This document shows, piece after piece, positions 26,504-35,576 of a DNA stretch of 64,000 nucleotides. The notes under the pieces were generated by a model. The model ran no database searches, was not told the DNA's origin, and saw only the letters and a list, made by a program, of their open reading frames with translations. Origin of the DNA: Leptospira congkakensis (lineage in GTDB: Bacteria > Spirochaetota > Leptospiria > Leptospirales > Leptospiraceae); NCBI RefSeq assembly GCF_004770265.1, contig NZ_RQGQ01000017.1:310001-374000 (forward strand), given 5' to 3'. Numbering within the stretch: the stretch's first letter is position 1; each line of letters opens with the position of its first letter. A program made the translations under genes and the position numbers.

Positions 26504-26568
26504 TTCCCCCACCCAATTTTGAAAAAAGTATATTTAGTAAGTTCATAAATCTTTTTGATTTTCCTTTG

Positions 26569-27306
26569 TTATTTCGAATTCTCTGTTGTGTCTTTTTTTC
26601 GAATCAGAATTTCGATTCGTTCTTCTTTGGCTTTTTTTTCCGGTGTGTCAGATTCTTTTGATTTTTGAAACATAGCATAACCTTGAACAGAAACTTGTTC
26701 TTTGGGAATTCCATATTCGTTTACCAATTTCTCTGCAAGTAAAGAAGCTCGGTGTGAATGGTAGTCCCATGAATTTTGAAATTTCGATTTATCAATTTGT
26801 GATTCGTATGGAATTTGTACGCGAACTACAATATCAATATCCATACCTTTGGATAATACCGCCAATTGTTCAAAGGCAAATTTTAGATCAGGATCCGCTT
26901 TTAATATATCATCGGATGCCAAGTCAGAACCAGCGAATGTTAATTTGAGTTCTTCGGTCTCAGCAAGTCCCAATTTTAATTTAGCTTTTTCTCGAAGAGT
27001 TTTTAATGCGAATCCAATTCGTTCCCAAAGTCGAAACACTTGTGACTTTGGTTCCATTGTGTCGTCTTCTAAAATACCTGAGCCACCTTCTAAAATTGCA
27101 CCCACTGAACTTACATTTAGACCAAATCCTCTTTTGATATCTTTTGCAACTTCCGTTAGGCGATTGGCATCGACTTTACTAATTGCGTATAATATGATAA
27201 ATAGTCCCAATAACAAAGTGATCATATCGGCGTAAGTCAACAACCAACGGTCATGGGCTTCTACATGTTCATCTTCTTTTGATACAAATCTGGAACGTCT
27301 TCTCAT
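26569..27306 (-). CDS. MotB-like OmpA-family stator protein
   Basis: A 245-aa protein with the MotB architecture. A short charged cytoplasmic N-terminus leads to one helix, WLLTYADMITLLLGLFIILYAIS, whose Asp corresponds to the proton-binding Asp of MotB. A linker and a C-terminal OmpA-like peptidoglycan-binding domain (SWDYHSHRASLLAEKLVNEYGI, VQGYA, ERIEILI) follow. No motA is adjacent, so it may work with a stator gene elsewhere or be part of another energised complex. It is the last gene of a three-gene minus-strand run; its start overlaps the previous gene by 4 bp (ATGA). Confidence 0.85.
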   Translation of the reverse strand: MRRRSRFVSKEDEHVEAHDRWLLTYADMITLLLGLFIILYAISKVDANRLTEVAKDIKRGFGLNVSSVGAILEGGSGILEDDTMEPKSQVFRLWERIGFALKTLREKAKLKLGLAETEELKLTFAGSDLASDDILKADPDLKFAFEQLAVLSKGMDIDIVVRVQIPYESQIDKSKFQNSWDYHSHRASLLAEKLVNEYGIPKEQVSVQGYAMFQKSKESDTPEKKAKEERIEILIRKKDTTENSK

Positions 27307-27956
27307 GTTTCCTCTTTGAGTGTTGGGAAAGCTTTATATAAAAAATCCCATTCCTTTTCTTGGACCTTTGCATAAAATTCATTAAATAAATCTTGGTTCA
27401 CAGGCAAAGTAGCGTAGTAACCTTGTTCTACTTTTTTAAACAAAGGATACACTCCCAGTAATCTAGCCATCATAGCTGCGGGTTTTATAATATATGCACT
27501 TACCGGTTTATGGGCTAACTCATAAAATTTTTTAAGATTAAAGATTACAACTTCTAATTGTTTTTTTCGAATTTCTCTTTTGTCTAATTCGCAGAATAAT
27601 GAGAAGTATTCCTCCTGAGAAATTTCTTTTCCAGCGAACCAACCTTTAGAGAGTAAAAGTTCCGCCATTTGAATGTCCAATTCATCGGTGATTGAATTTA
27701 GTTCGATCAATCGTTCGACACTTTCCCTAGTGCCTTCCTTCATCATATTTTTGACTTTATCATAAGTGGTAAATGCTAAAGATTCCCATTCTTCCTTACC
27801 ATCTAAGTTATATACGGTTTCGAAAAAGAATTTTGCCATTTCGATGGTTTCCGTTCGATGAAAGTAATCATAATAGTAAAGATGAAATCGATCCACTTGT
27901 ACACGAACAATCTCTCTTCTCGCAAGGGTGACTTCTTCTGTTAGTTTGTTTTTCAT
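27303..27956 (-). CDS. Hypothetical cytoplasmic protein in the MotB-like operon
   Basis: A 217-aa, largely helical, charged protein without signal peptide or membrane helix. It contains FHLYYYDYFHRTETIEMAKFF near the start and LPVNQDLFNEFYAKVQEKEW near the end. I do not recognise a family beyond a conserved spirochaete hypothetical. It overlaps the MotB-like gene by 4 bp and follows the lipoprotein gene by 6 bp, so the three are very likely cotranslated and functionally linked. Confidence 0.65.
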   Translation of the reverse strand: MKNKLTEEVTLARREIVRVQVDRFHLYYYDYFHRTETIEMAKFFFETVYNLDGKEEWESLAFTTYDKVKNMMKEGTRESVERLIELNSITDELDIQMAELLLSKGWFAGKEISQEEYFSLFCELDKREIRKKQLEVVIFNLKKFYELAHKPVSAYIIKPAAMMARLLGVYPLFKKVEQGYYATLPVNQDLFNEFYAKVQEKEWDFLYKAFPTLKEET

Positions 27957-27962
27957 TTCCGC

Positions 27963-29105
27963 TTAGTTTGCAGGTGCTCCCAAAAGATAAGAAGGAAAGC
28001 CTTGTTGGTCTCGTTCAAATGGAGCAATGGAAAACTGATTGGGAATTGAAACGATTTCATGATAAAACTTATAAGTGGAACGGAATAATATTTTGGGATT
28101 CAGAGATTCTTTTGGTGTGTAATAAAACTTGATACCATAACGGAAGTTATTTGCCCATCCTTCCTTGGTCACTTCTAACAATGGATACTCTGCTGGAATT
28201 TTTTTGTTGGAGACAACATTATAAACAATATCACCCTTTTTATATAATCGAACTCCTTGACTCTCACCTGCCAACCGAACAGTACCAGCCTCAGGAAAGG
28301 ATAAAGATAAATATGTTAAGCTAACATAGTTTCCTCGATTCTTTAATTGTAAAGTTACCAAAGACTCTTTTCCAATCTCAAACTTAGGAAGTACTTCCAA
28401 AGATACAAAAGCTGGAACTGGTTGCATAGGAAGGTTTGGAATCATTTCCCAACCATTAAAAACAAATTCTTGAGAATAATTTGGATTCGTTGGAAATATA
28501 CGAAAGGATTTCTCTTTAGCATTGTATTCAAAATCCACACGTTTACTTCTTTTTAACTCTTCATGTTCTTTCAGTTGAAACCCGTCCCAAATCTTTTTTC
28601 CTTTGCGGTATCCCATCGGAACAGAAAATAAACCTAACGGTGGTTCTTCGGACAAAACTTCAAGAAAAACTGAATTAAAATTATCACCAGGAAGTTCAGC
28701 CACTACAATCCTACGAAGACAATCACCAGCAAATGAAACCTTTTCTTTACCTGGAGCAGATCCGGGAACCCAGGAATTTAGTTTAGCGTCGTAAAACATC
28801 TCTCCTAAATTCTTCAGAAAGAATTCCAACTTCCATAAATAAGTCCAACTCGATCCATCTTTCCGAAAGGCTGCGAGAACCTCGCTAGTACCAGATTGGA
28901 ACAAAACCAGGGTTTCCATCTCTGGAGTTTCATCTAAATTGATCTGTTTTTGACCTAAAACACGAACTGGTTGGCCAGTATCACTACCATAGACCGCTTG
29001 TCGAATTTCTGAATCGGAAGGGACTTCCTTTTGTGAGCAGGATACGAAAGAAACAAATGCGAAAAGTAAAGTGACTGTAATTCGAAACTGGATGGATAAT
29101 TTCAT
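27963..29105 (-). CDS. Hypothetical lipoprotein in the MotB-like operon
   Basis: A 380-aa putative lipoprotein: signal segment ending in FVSFVSC, then a large beta-rich mature domain. It has two parts, an N-terminal FG-GAP-like portion with ETLVLFQSGTSEVLAAFRKDGSSW and a C-terminal portion with an immunoglobulin-like strand pattern (LVTLQLKNRGNYVSLTYLSLSFPE). First gene of the MotB-like run, about 100 bp from the tmRNA gene on the opposite strand. The specific role is unknown. Confidence 0.65.
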   Translation of the reverse strand: MKLSIQFRITVTLLFAFVSFVSCSQKEVPSDSEIRQAVYGSDTGQPVRVLGQKQINLDETPEMETLVLFQSGTSEVLAAFRKDGSSWTYLWKLEFFLKNLGEMFYDAKLNSWVPGSAPGKEKVSFAGDCLRRIVVAELPGDNFNSVFLEVLSEEPPLGLFSVPMGYRKGKKIWDGFQLKEHEELKRSKRVDFEYNAKEKSFRIFPTNPNYSQEFVFNGWEMIPNLPMQPVPAFVSLEVLPKFEIGKESLVTLQLKNRGNYVSLTYLSLSFPEAGTVRLAGESQGVRLYKKGDIVYNVVSNKKIPAEYPLLEVTKEGWANNFRYGIKFYYTPKESLNPKILFRSTYKFYHEIVSIPNQFSIAPFERDQQGFPSYLLGAPAN

Positions 29106-29202
29106 AGGAATTCTATCATTCCATCACACCAAAACTCCAATTCAACCTTTTTTGCTTTTCCTTTCGAACTCCTGTGTTTTACTCGTCTAAGTATTAAGAA
29201 TT

Positions 29203-29553
29203 GGGGACGACATTGGTTTCGACTGTTGTTGGCTTGGATTCAGTGGCACGTAGGGGTGAGGGACCTCTTAAAAACCTTCAAAACAATAACTGCAAATAAC
29301 GAATTTGCTCTAGCAGCTTAATTTTAAGCTCTACGGTTTCCATGGCTGTTTCCTTAGGTGGCCAAGAAACCGACACCTCTCTAAGGACCTTTCGGATTTG
29401 TTGCCCGCTTCGAACCGGATTGAACTTTAAGTAGGATAGGAATTAGTCCCCCGTTTGTAGGGTAAGTCTTTCCGAAATTTATTTGCAAACTAAACGTGTA
29501 GAAGCTGCATTTGAGGATGATAGGACCCGGGTTCGACTCCCGGCGTCTCCACA
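29203..29553 (+). ncRNA. ssrA: Transfer-messenger RNA (tmRNA)
   Basis: The one-piece tmRNA that rescues stalled ribosomes. The 5' end GGGGACG pairs with CGTCTCC at the 3' end, forming the acceptor stem, and the T arm GGGTTCGACTCCC lies just inside it. The reading frame at 29292-29321 encodes the degradation tag ANNEFALAA followed by TAA, TAA being the standard stop. The terminal CCA is not fully encoded (CCACA). The ends are set from the acceptor stem, so the exact 3' base is uncertain by one or two. Confidence 0.95.
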
Positions 29554-29581
29554 ATTTCGGCATTCATTGTGCAGCGATCGC

Positions 29582-29632
29582 CTGGCCCTCCGTGGCCAGA
29601 GCTCCCGCCCGCATCATCCATGGGTGCTTTTC
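29582..29632 (+). terminator. Possible tmRNA terminator region
   Basis: A GC-rich patch follows the tmRNA. CTGGCC/GGCCAG forms a 6-bp stem (29582-29599). A second short stem, GCATC/GGTGC (29611-29626), runs straight into TTTTCT. The second fits a weak terminator; the first may be part of the RNA's 3' processing region. Confidence 0.35.
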
Positions 29633-29731
29633 TAAGCAAACACCTACACTGGGTTATTAGCTAAAGTTTATTGGAATTTCTTTTCTAAAAGAACTTTGCA
29701 ATTCGATCCAATAAGCTTAAATTAAGTTACT

Positions 29732-30115
29732 TTGAAAACACCTTACCGCTCAAAATTTATCTCTATTTCTATTGTCACTATAACTACCGCTATTTGTTTA
29801 TTCTCTTACTCTTGTACACCTGCTTACGAAGAAATTGAAGTCGTTTACCAAGCTGAAAATGATCAAAGCATCAAAGCAGTTTACCACAACCCAACAAATG
29901 GAGAAGGGACATTCTCTGTGACTCTAAAATTTCCTAGTGGGCAATCTGTCACCTTAAATCAAGGTGATGCTGCCTCAGGAGTTCGTTATACAGATGACAA
30001 AACTTTGGTTTGGTGGACCAAAGGAGGTGAGGCATTTATGATGAAACCCGATGGAAAAGGTGATTGGGAGATTACAGACAGGTATAAGGAAATTCCGATA
30101 CCGCCCAATCCTTGA
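29732..30115 (+). CDS. MliC-like lipoprotein (C-type lysozyme inhibitor fold)
   Basis: A 127-aa protein, start TTG 29732. The lipoprotein signal ends in LFSYSC (Cys28). The mature domain matches the MliC/PliC fold: EVVYQAENDQSIKAVYHN, VTLKFPSGQSVTLNQ, then the family hallmark ASGVRYTDDKTLVWWTKGGEAFM. Proteins of this family sit in the outer membrane or periplasm and bind C-type lysozyme. In a free-living spirochaete it may protect against predators' lysozyme. Single gene. Confidence 0.75.
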   Translation: MKTPYRSKFISISIVTITTAICLFSYSCTPAYEEIEVVYQAENDQSIKAVYHNPTNGEGTFSVTLKFPSGQSVTLNQGDAASGVRYTDDKTLVWWTKGGEAFMMKPDGKGDWEITDRYKEIPIPPNP

Positions 30116-30130
30116 ATTCTGAAATTTTAT

Positions 30131-30496
30131 TTATCTCAATTTGATGTTAGGCCAGGATCCGAACCATGTATGATAATAAAGCATATAGATTCCATACAAT
30201 ATCCCACATAAGATAAGAAAGATAGCTGTTTTACGGAAGACCAAAAGATTTCCCATTTCGACGGTAATTTTCAAAACGATCTTAGTTAGCCTATCGATAA
30301 TGGAGAACAAAAAGAAAAAAAGCAAAAGGATCACACCCATACCGATCAAAGTCACGACAGGTTTTTCATACAGACTGGTAAGACCTAATACCCGTCCATT
30401 GATGAGGGTAACGACCAAATCAACAGCAAGTATACAAAGTAAGCGAAAATAAAAACCTAAAAAACGATGAAAGAGGGTTTGTTTTGGTGAAGACAT
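30131..30496 (-). CDS. Hypothetical small membrane protein
   Basis: A 121-aa product from ATG 30496 (MSSPKQTLFH). The frame is open nine codons further to a TTG, but with no ribosome-binding site. Three hydrophobic helices are visible (about residues 15-38, 47-68 and 89-108). No family recognised. Convergent with the MliC-like gene. Confidence 0.5.
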   Translation of the reverse strand: MSSPKQTLFHRFLGFYFRLLCILAVDLVVTLINGRVLGLTSLYEKPVVTLIGMGVILLLFFFLFSIIDRLTKIVLKITVEMGNLLVFRKTAIFLILCGILYGIYMLYYHTWFGSWPNIKLR

Positions 30497-30718
30497 GGGA
30501 TAAAATTCGAGTTTGCGAGCCAAACTTGCAAGTATGATTTGTTAAAATCAGAGAGCAAATCTCTGGCTTTTTTCATTTTCGCAAAAACAATACATTGCCA
30601 ACAGAATCTAACAAAATTCGAATTAAACCTTCGAAATAGAAAGATAGATACAATTTTACAAAATTTTAAAACCTAACGTTTGAAATGTTCTAGATTTATA
30701 ATTATCGAATATAATTCT

Positions 30719-31810
30719 ATGCCGGTAATGTTAGTTTTCAATCGTACAAATTGTCTAATTTTTTCCCTGTGTATCTCTTTCTCCATCTTTGCAGAAGAAC
30801 CGACCAATACAAAGAAAGTGGAAAATTCCGGTTCAAAATTAACCACCGAAGGTACAATAGATCGAAGAATCCAGATTCAAAACGAGACGATTGCCGACCC
30901 ACCTTCGAACACATACACGCCGGAGCCAGCAAAAGAATTATCTCTCAAAAAGGAAGATGGTGCTAAATACTTTACATTTTATCCAGGTGTTCAAGCTAAC
31001 TTAAGTGATTTGAAAATCGTATCTTCTTCTGGTGGGAAGGCAGTTATGATGGATGACCAACGAATGGATCAAAATCTTACCTTCCTTTATGATTTAAAAT
31101 CTCACGAATGGCAAATGGGAGAAAATTGGGGTTTATTCATTTTAAATCGAAATGTTAACTTCCGCCAATCCAAACAAAAAATAACAGACATTACTGCTAC
31201 GAATATGTCTTCTAGTGAAGGAGAATCAGGATCATCCAATCGATCCTCTCCAATTAAACAATATAAAAATCAAGACTTAGGGACAGAAACCTATGGAAGT
31301 TATCACATGTTACTTCCTGCAATATATTATGGCAAAAAAGGAAATGATAAATTTAGAATTGGTTTAGGATTAGGATATTCAAAAGTCAACATACAAGGCA
31401 CTGCAGATTTTAATGATGGAAACGGATATTTTAATAACATCATGATATTCGGCGCGGGAAGAAATCTCGATGAAAAAATCGATAACATGGGTAGATATTC
31501 TTTGTTAAACAATGGAAACATTGATGGTGATCCTTACCGTGCATACTTATTATCCAATTTATCTTATGGAAATAATTTGGAAGCTCTCGGAGCCTATACC
31601 TTAATCAAGGGAGATGTAAATCCCAAAACAATCAATCCATTGTTAGCTTTATATTATGCGCAAGCTACAGGAAACAATTTAAACCCGCTTGAACTGTATG
31701 CTTTGTTAACATTAGGAGTTGGAAGAGTTAATTCTTCCACAAACTATGCAAAAAGTTTTTATTTTTTTGGGAAATTCCCATTGGTTCCATCAATTGGAGA
31801 TTGGGTTTAG
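30719..31810 (+). CDS. Hypothetical exported surface protein, apparent 3' frameshift
   Basis: From ATG 30719 a signal peptide (NCLIFSLCISFSIFA) leads into a Ser/Thr-rich region and then a beta-strand-rich domain of outer-membrane type (NWGLFILNRNVNF, KFRIGLGLGYSKVN, LLALYYAQATGN). The frame closes with TAG at 31808. Another frame from about 31780 continues the same kind of sequence (NWRLGLGGPFYAQNG, ending SFYMPIEF) to TAA at 31893, the expected C-terminal strand of a barrel. A single-base change near the T/G/A homopolymers at 31757-31775 would join them. Either a recent frameshift mutation or a sequencing error. Confidence 0.6.
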   Translation: MPVMLVFNRTNCLIFSLCISFSIFAEEPTNTKKVENSGSKLTTEGTIDRRIQIQNETIADPPSNTYTPEPAKELSLKKEDGAKYFTFYPGVQANLSDLKIVSSSGGKAVMMDDQRMDQNLTFLYDLKSHEWQMGENWGLFILNRNVNFRQSKQKITDITATNMSSSEGESGSSNRSSPIKQYKNQDLGTETYGSYHMLLPAIYYGKKGNDKFRIGLGLGYSKVNIQGTADFNDGNGYFNNIMIFGAGRNLDEKIDNMGRYSLLNNGNIDGDPYRAYLLSNLSYGNNLEALGAYTLIKGDVNPKTINPLLALYYAQATGNNLNPLELYALLTLGVGRVNSSTNYAKSFYFFGKFPLVPSIGDWV

Positions 31811-31892
31811 GTGGACCTTTTTATGCGCAAAACGGATACAAAATTTCTTTCACTACGGTTGAAATGTCTTTTTATATGCCGATTGAATTTTA

Positions 31893-31944
31893 AACACATA
31901 AAAGCTAGGATTATTATCTTAATTCAATAAAGCTTTTATGTGTT
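31893..31944. terminator. 14-bp inverted repeat between convergent genes
   Basis: AACACATAAAAGCT (31893-31906) and AGCTTTTATGTGTT (31931-31944) are perfectly complementary around a 24-nt spacer. The position, right after one gene and 13 bp before the end of the next, suggests a shared bidirectional transcription stop, although the loop is long and the arms are AT-rich. Confidence 0.4.
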
Positions 31945-31956
31945 CGTATCCTTTAA

Positions 31957-33375
31957 TCAATCAAACGATCTCGTTGCACCTAAGGTAACGTTCACAAAGG
32001 AAGATTCTGCATTATAACTATACCCTAACCCATTAAACGATGTAGGGCCTGTGCGAATATAGTGCGATAAATCCCAATCAGTTCCTTTAGCACCAGTGAT
32101 TTTATTTCTTGGTCCATTATAACTGATTCCGAAATCAATACTCCACTTATCAAAGAGATAACTAAAACCTGCGGCAACTACATGGTGTAGAGAAAAGAAT
32201 CCTCCAGTCGATCCACCCAAACCGTTACTTTTAATGGGAAGAGTATTGTAACTATAACCCAACCGATAGATCCAACTTTCAGTCACTTTGTGCTCTAGTC
32301 CAATAAGGGCTGCAAATTGGTCTCTAAAATTTAATTGGGCATCACCAGCTTGGACATTCCCAATGGGTGTAGCAAGCCAAGGATCTTCTAACTTCTGAGT
32401 CACTTTTCTTAAGTAAGATCCATAGTTTGTATAAACAAAATCCAAACCAACTTTAAGATTGTCTGCACCAAAGGCAAAACCCAAGGAATGTTTTTCAGGC
32501 ATATTGAAAAAATAAGAAACACCAGTAGTGCGATAATAGGCAGGGTTATTGATACCAACAGTGTAATGGCCATTCATTGGCAATGCGGCATGTGCTTGGT
32601 AAGAATAAGCAACACGCAACCACTCAGTTAATTTATAATTGAGTCCGAAAATCCCACCTAAGGCAAATGACTTCTTACTACTTTCATAATAAGATCCAGT
32701 CCCTGGAACTTCGATTGAACCTGTTAAATCATAATATTTTTGATTCAACCGTTGGTATCCGTACAGCCCTTCAATACTGATACCAACAGATAATTTTCCA
32801 AAATCATAAGAGATCCCGTTTACCAGTCTTGCGATTGCAAATTCGTTGGAATTGGACTCTTTGACTTGAGGATTGTCTCCAATGCCTGCAGGAAGATTTA
32901 AACCACCCCAATCATTTAACGTTTGTCCGGTGGGAGTGTTTCGAGTAATTTTGTCGACTCCTCCTTTAGCTCCTCCTGAAACATAAAATGCAATTCCATA
33001 GTGTAAGTTTTCTGTTACTTGAGTTTTAAAAGCAATGTAAGGAGCTGGTGCATTGATTGCTGATTTTTTATCGTTTGAATAGACATACTGTGGATTCGAA
33101 TCCAAAAAACGATCTTGGTATCTCGTGTAAATAGTTGAGTTAGTGGCTCCAAATTCTAAAAGTTTTCCTTTTTTTAAGGAAAGATTTGCCGGGTTCAACG
33201 CAACATCAATCGCCGAACCACCTAACGCTGTATTGGTTCCTGCCAAACCTTCGTAACGTGCGTTAAAAGCATTCCGGGTGAGGCCATCAATCGCTTCGAG
33301 ACGATTTCCACTAAAGATTCCTAGAATCAAAATGACAGAGTAAAAGGTGTAATTTTTATCTTTATAGAAGTTCAT
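31957..33375 (-). CDS. OmpP1/FadL family outer-membrane transporter
   Basis: A 472-aa outer-membrane beta-barrel of the FadL (long-chain fatty acid / hydrophobic compound) family. A signal peptide ends near SGNRLEA. The mature N-terminus GLTRNAFNARYEGLAGTNTALGGSAIDVALNPANLS is the FadL hatch segment, with the family NPA-type motif. Alternating-strand barrel sequence follows, ending in a strand with a terminal aromatic (NVTLGATRSFD). It probably imports hydrophobic carbon sources, fitting with fatty-acid use in Leptospira. Single gene. Confidence 0.88.
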   Translation of the reverse strand: MNFYKDKNYTFYSVILILGIFSGNRLEAIDGLTRNAFNARYEGLAGTNTALGGSAIDVALNPANLSLKKGKLLEFGATNSTIYTRYQDRFLDSNPQYVYSNDKKSAINAPAPYIAFKTQVTENLHYGIAFYVSGGAKGGVDKITRNTPTGQTLNDWGGLNLPAGIGDNPQVKESNSNEFAIARLVNGISYDFGKLSVGISIEGLYGYQRLNQKYYDLTGSIEVPGTGSYYESSKKSFALGGIFGLNYKLTEWLRVAYSYQAHAALPMNGHYTVGINNPAYYRTTGVSYFFNMPEKHSLGFAFGADNLKVGLDFVYTNYGSYLRKVTQKLEDPWLATPIGNVQAGDAQLNFRDQFAALIGLEHKVTESWIYRLGYSYNTLPIKSNGLGGSTGGFFSLHHVVAAGFSYLFDKWSIDFGISYNGPRNKITGAKGTDWDLSHYIRTGPTSFNGLGYSYNAESSFVNVTLGATRSFD

Positions 33376-33592
33376 TTCATTTCCTTAGGAGACAAAATGT
33401 ACGGATCAAATATCTCCCAGGTTCGAATTTGATGATCTTTTTTCGAAGTTAAAGAAATATATTTCCAATATAACGGATATTTGTTCCGTTTTAACGCCAT
33501 ATTCTAAACAAATTGTTCAGTACTCTGTAGGTCAGTCGGATGTTTAGAAACGGAAATCCAGCTCGCAGTAGCTCAAAACAAAAAAGGTAACC

Positions 33593-34483
33593 TTATGCCA
33601 CCTCCACTTCCATTTCTTTTAATCTCTTCGTGTCACGCGCAGGAGAGGCGCCAAAAAACCGAGTGTATTCTCTGTTGAATTGAGACGTACTTTCATAACC
33701 AACATCTAACGCTGCATCGGTGACAGAATAACCACTGTAAGTTAAAAGTTTGCGGGCTTCGAGAAGTCGTAACTGTTTTTGAAATTGAATGGGACTTAAG
33801 CCAGTGATAGATTTGAATTGCCGATGAAATGTTGTGATTCCCATACAAGCCTTGTTTGCAAGATCTTCTATTTCAAAAGAATGAGTAAAGTGTTGCCTAA
33901 CCCATTGGATGGATTGGTGAATGCTCGATCCTTTTTGATGAGATTGAAACAATTGTCGAAGACGCCACCCCTCAGGGCCAATCAACACATGATATAAAAT
34001 TTCTCTTTCATATACTGGCGCTAAGGCCGCAATGTGTTCAGGTGTTTTCATAAGTCGCAACATTCGTAACCAAACTTCTAAAAATTCCTGAGTGGCAGGG
34101 CAGGCAGAAAACTCATCCGTATGATTTTTAACAGCAACTGTGTTTGGTGTATCTTTTAATAAATCAAGTAACACTTTCTGATCCAATTGGAGTGCAACAG
34201 ATAAATAAGGAGAACCATTGTTTGCTTGTCTTACGTAACCAGTTGCTGGCATTTCTGTTGGAATGACAAAATAAGCAGGACCTTCCAAATGAACCACTTG
34301 GGTCCCAATCGAAATGGTTTTGCCGCCTTGAACAACGAGACCAATTAACGGTTCATAAACGGCAGCCAGTTGGTGTTCTGGAACTTCCCCTTGGATCATT
34401 AACACTCGAGGCAGACCCGTTTTTGTGGGTTCCGTGGTCGCACTACCACAAAGTTCAGTTATCTCATTCACTATCTTTTGCAC
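33593..34483 (-). CDS. AraC family transcriptional regulator (AraC_N type)
   Basis: A 296-aa regulator with the AraC_N-type N-terminal domain (LAAVYEPLIGLVVQGGKTISIG) and a C-terminal AraC/XylS DNA-binding domain: FEIEDLANKACMGITTFHRQFKSITG and VTDAALDVGYESTSQFNREYTRFFGASPARD. It is divergently oriented to the short-chain dehydrogenase at 34669, a typical regulator-target arrangement. The 185-bp gap contains palindromes that could be operators. Confidence 0.9.
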   Translation of the reverse strand: MQKIVNEITELCGSATTEPTKTGLPRVLMIQGEVPEHQLAAVYEPLIGLVVQGGKTISIGTQVVHLEGPAYFVIPTEMPATGYVRQANNGSPYLSVALQLDQKVLLDLLKDTPNTVAVKNHTDEFSACPATQEFLEVWLRMLRLMKTPEHIAALAPVYEREILYHVLIGPEGWRLRQLFQSHQKGSSIHQSIQWVRQHFTHSFEIEDLANKACMGITTFHRQFKSITGLSPIQFQKQLRLLEARKLLTYSGYSVTDAALDVGYESTSQFNREYTRFFGASPARDTKRLKEMEVEVA

Positions 34484-34550
34484 ATTCCCAAGATATCATA
34501 CCTGACCCTTTTAGGCACTTTAAAAAAATAAAAACAAGATTTATATAGGA

Positions 34551-34566
34551 TTTTTTGATCAAAAAA
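34551..34566. promoter_or_regulatory. 16-bp palindrome in AraC/SDR intergenic region
   Basis: TTTTTTGATCAAAAAA is a perfect palindrome 103-118 bp before the SDR start and 68-83 bp before the regulator start. A second, AAGATC-C-GATCTT, lies at 34600-34612. Both share the GATC centre. They are candidates for regulator binding, although AraC proteins usually bind direct repeats. Confidence 0.35.
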
Positions 34567-34668
34567 ATATTTATCGGTAGTTTTAGGCAATCATTAGGTA
34601 AGATCCGATCTTGTTCTTAAAAGACATTTCGGCTATATTTTCATTCAAGAACGCAATAGGAGAATTTT

Positions 34669-35424
34669 ATGAAAATAGCAATCATCACTGGTGGTAGCAA
34701 TGGTATCGGTAAAGCAACAGCTCAGGAGTTAGGCAAACGAGGAATCAGCGTGATCCTCACTTACAATTCGTACAAAGAACGAGCAGAAGAAGTTGTGATT
34801 GAAATTGAAAAAAATAAAGGAGTTCGTGCTGTGGCTCTGAAGTTGGATCTCACAAAAAAAGAAACTTTTGATACATTTGTCGAAGAGGTAAAAAACAAAC
34901 TCTCTACAATTTGGAATCGAACTAGTTTCGACTACTTAGTGAATAACGGTGGCATTGGTGGCCCGATGTTATTTACGGAATTAACAGAAGAGTATTTTGA
35001 ACAAATTCTAAATACCAACTACAAAGGTCCCATCTTCTTATCACAAAAACTTGTAACCCTTATGGAAGATAACGGAGCGATCGTCAACACATCAAGTTCC
35101 TCAAGTTCAAAAGCCTTTGTTGGTTATTCCATTTATGGATCCCTCAAAGCAGCGCTTTCCACATGGACTCGTTATCTTGCCAATGAACTAGCCCCTCGCA
35201 AAATTCGTGTTAATGCCGTATCCCCTGGCCCAACACATAGTAATTTTGGAGATGGGGTGTTTGATAAATACCCTGAATACATCAAACCTTTGGCCGATCA
35301 AACTGCCTTTGGTCGTATTGGTTTACCAGAAGATATCGGCAAGGTGATTGTGAATTTACTCTCTGATGACTTTGGGTGGGTGACTGCCCAAGACATTGAA
35401 GTATCGGGAGGACATTTGTTATAA
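34669..35424 (+). CDS. Short-chain dehydrogenase/reductase
   Basis: A 251-aa classical SDR. The cofactor loop is TGGSNGIG (about residues 8-15), with NNGGIG in the third strand region. The catalytic Ser lies in NTSSSSSSK and the YxxxK pair in YGSLKAA. The C-terminal SPGPTHSNF and DIEVSGGHLL are typical. The residue pattern after the second strand suggests NADP use. A good AGGAG site precedes the ATG. Probably controlled by the divergent AraC-type regulator; substrate unknown. Confidence 0.9.
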   Translation: MKIAIITGGSNGIGKATAQELGKRGISVILTYNSYKERAEEVVIEIEKNKGVRAVALKLDLTKKETFDTFVEEVKNKLSTIWNRTSFDYLVNNGGIGGPMLFTELTEEYFEQILNTNYKGPIFLSQKLVTLMEDNGAIVNTSSSSSSKAFVGYSIYGSLKAALSTWTRYLANELAPRKIRVNAVSPGPTHSNFGDGVFDKYPEYIKPLADQTAFGRIGLPEDIGKVIVNLLSDDFGWVTAQDIEVSGGHLL

Positions 35425-35442
35425 AATTTTTTAGAACTTCAA

Positions 35443-35475
35443 AAACCCTCTTTATATGAGAGGGTTTCTATTTTT
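35443..35475 (+). terminator. Rho-independent terminator after the SDR gene
   Basis: AAACCCTCT (35443-35451) and AGAGGGTTT (35459-35467) form a 9-bp stem with a 7-nt loop, followed by CTATTTTT. It begins 18 bp after the stop codon. The A-run on its left side lets it work in both directions, so it may also stop transcripts from the nuclease-ParA gene. Confidence 0.8.
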
Positions 35476-35538
35476 AAAAAAACTCAGTGTTACGACCAAG
35501 CAGTGTTCGGTCTACTGCTCCACACAAAAGATAATAGA

Positions 35539-35575
35539 TTTGGTATAAGCTGATAAAAATCTGATCTTAAATCCT
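35539..35575. repeat. Imperfect 37-bp direct repeat R3, copy 1
   Basis: This sequence matches 38554-38590 at 32 of 37 positions, including GATCTTAAATCCT at its right end. It abuts the stop codon of the nuclease-ParA gene. The two copies bracket the three minus-strand genes 35577-38150. Confidence 0.6.
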
Positions 35576-35576
35576 T

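Noticed and set aside
26211..26546. Lipoprotein gene extended through the 39-bp repeats (246 aa)
   Set aside because: The extension would place a signal peptide and lipobox in the middle of the protein. The repeat translates equally well on the other strand, so the open frame is a by-product of a 39-bp unit.
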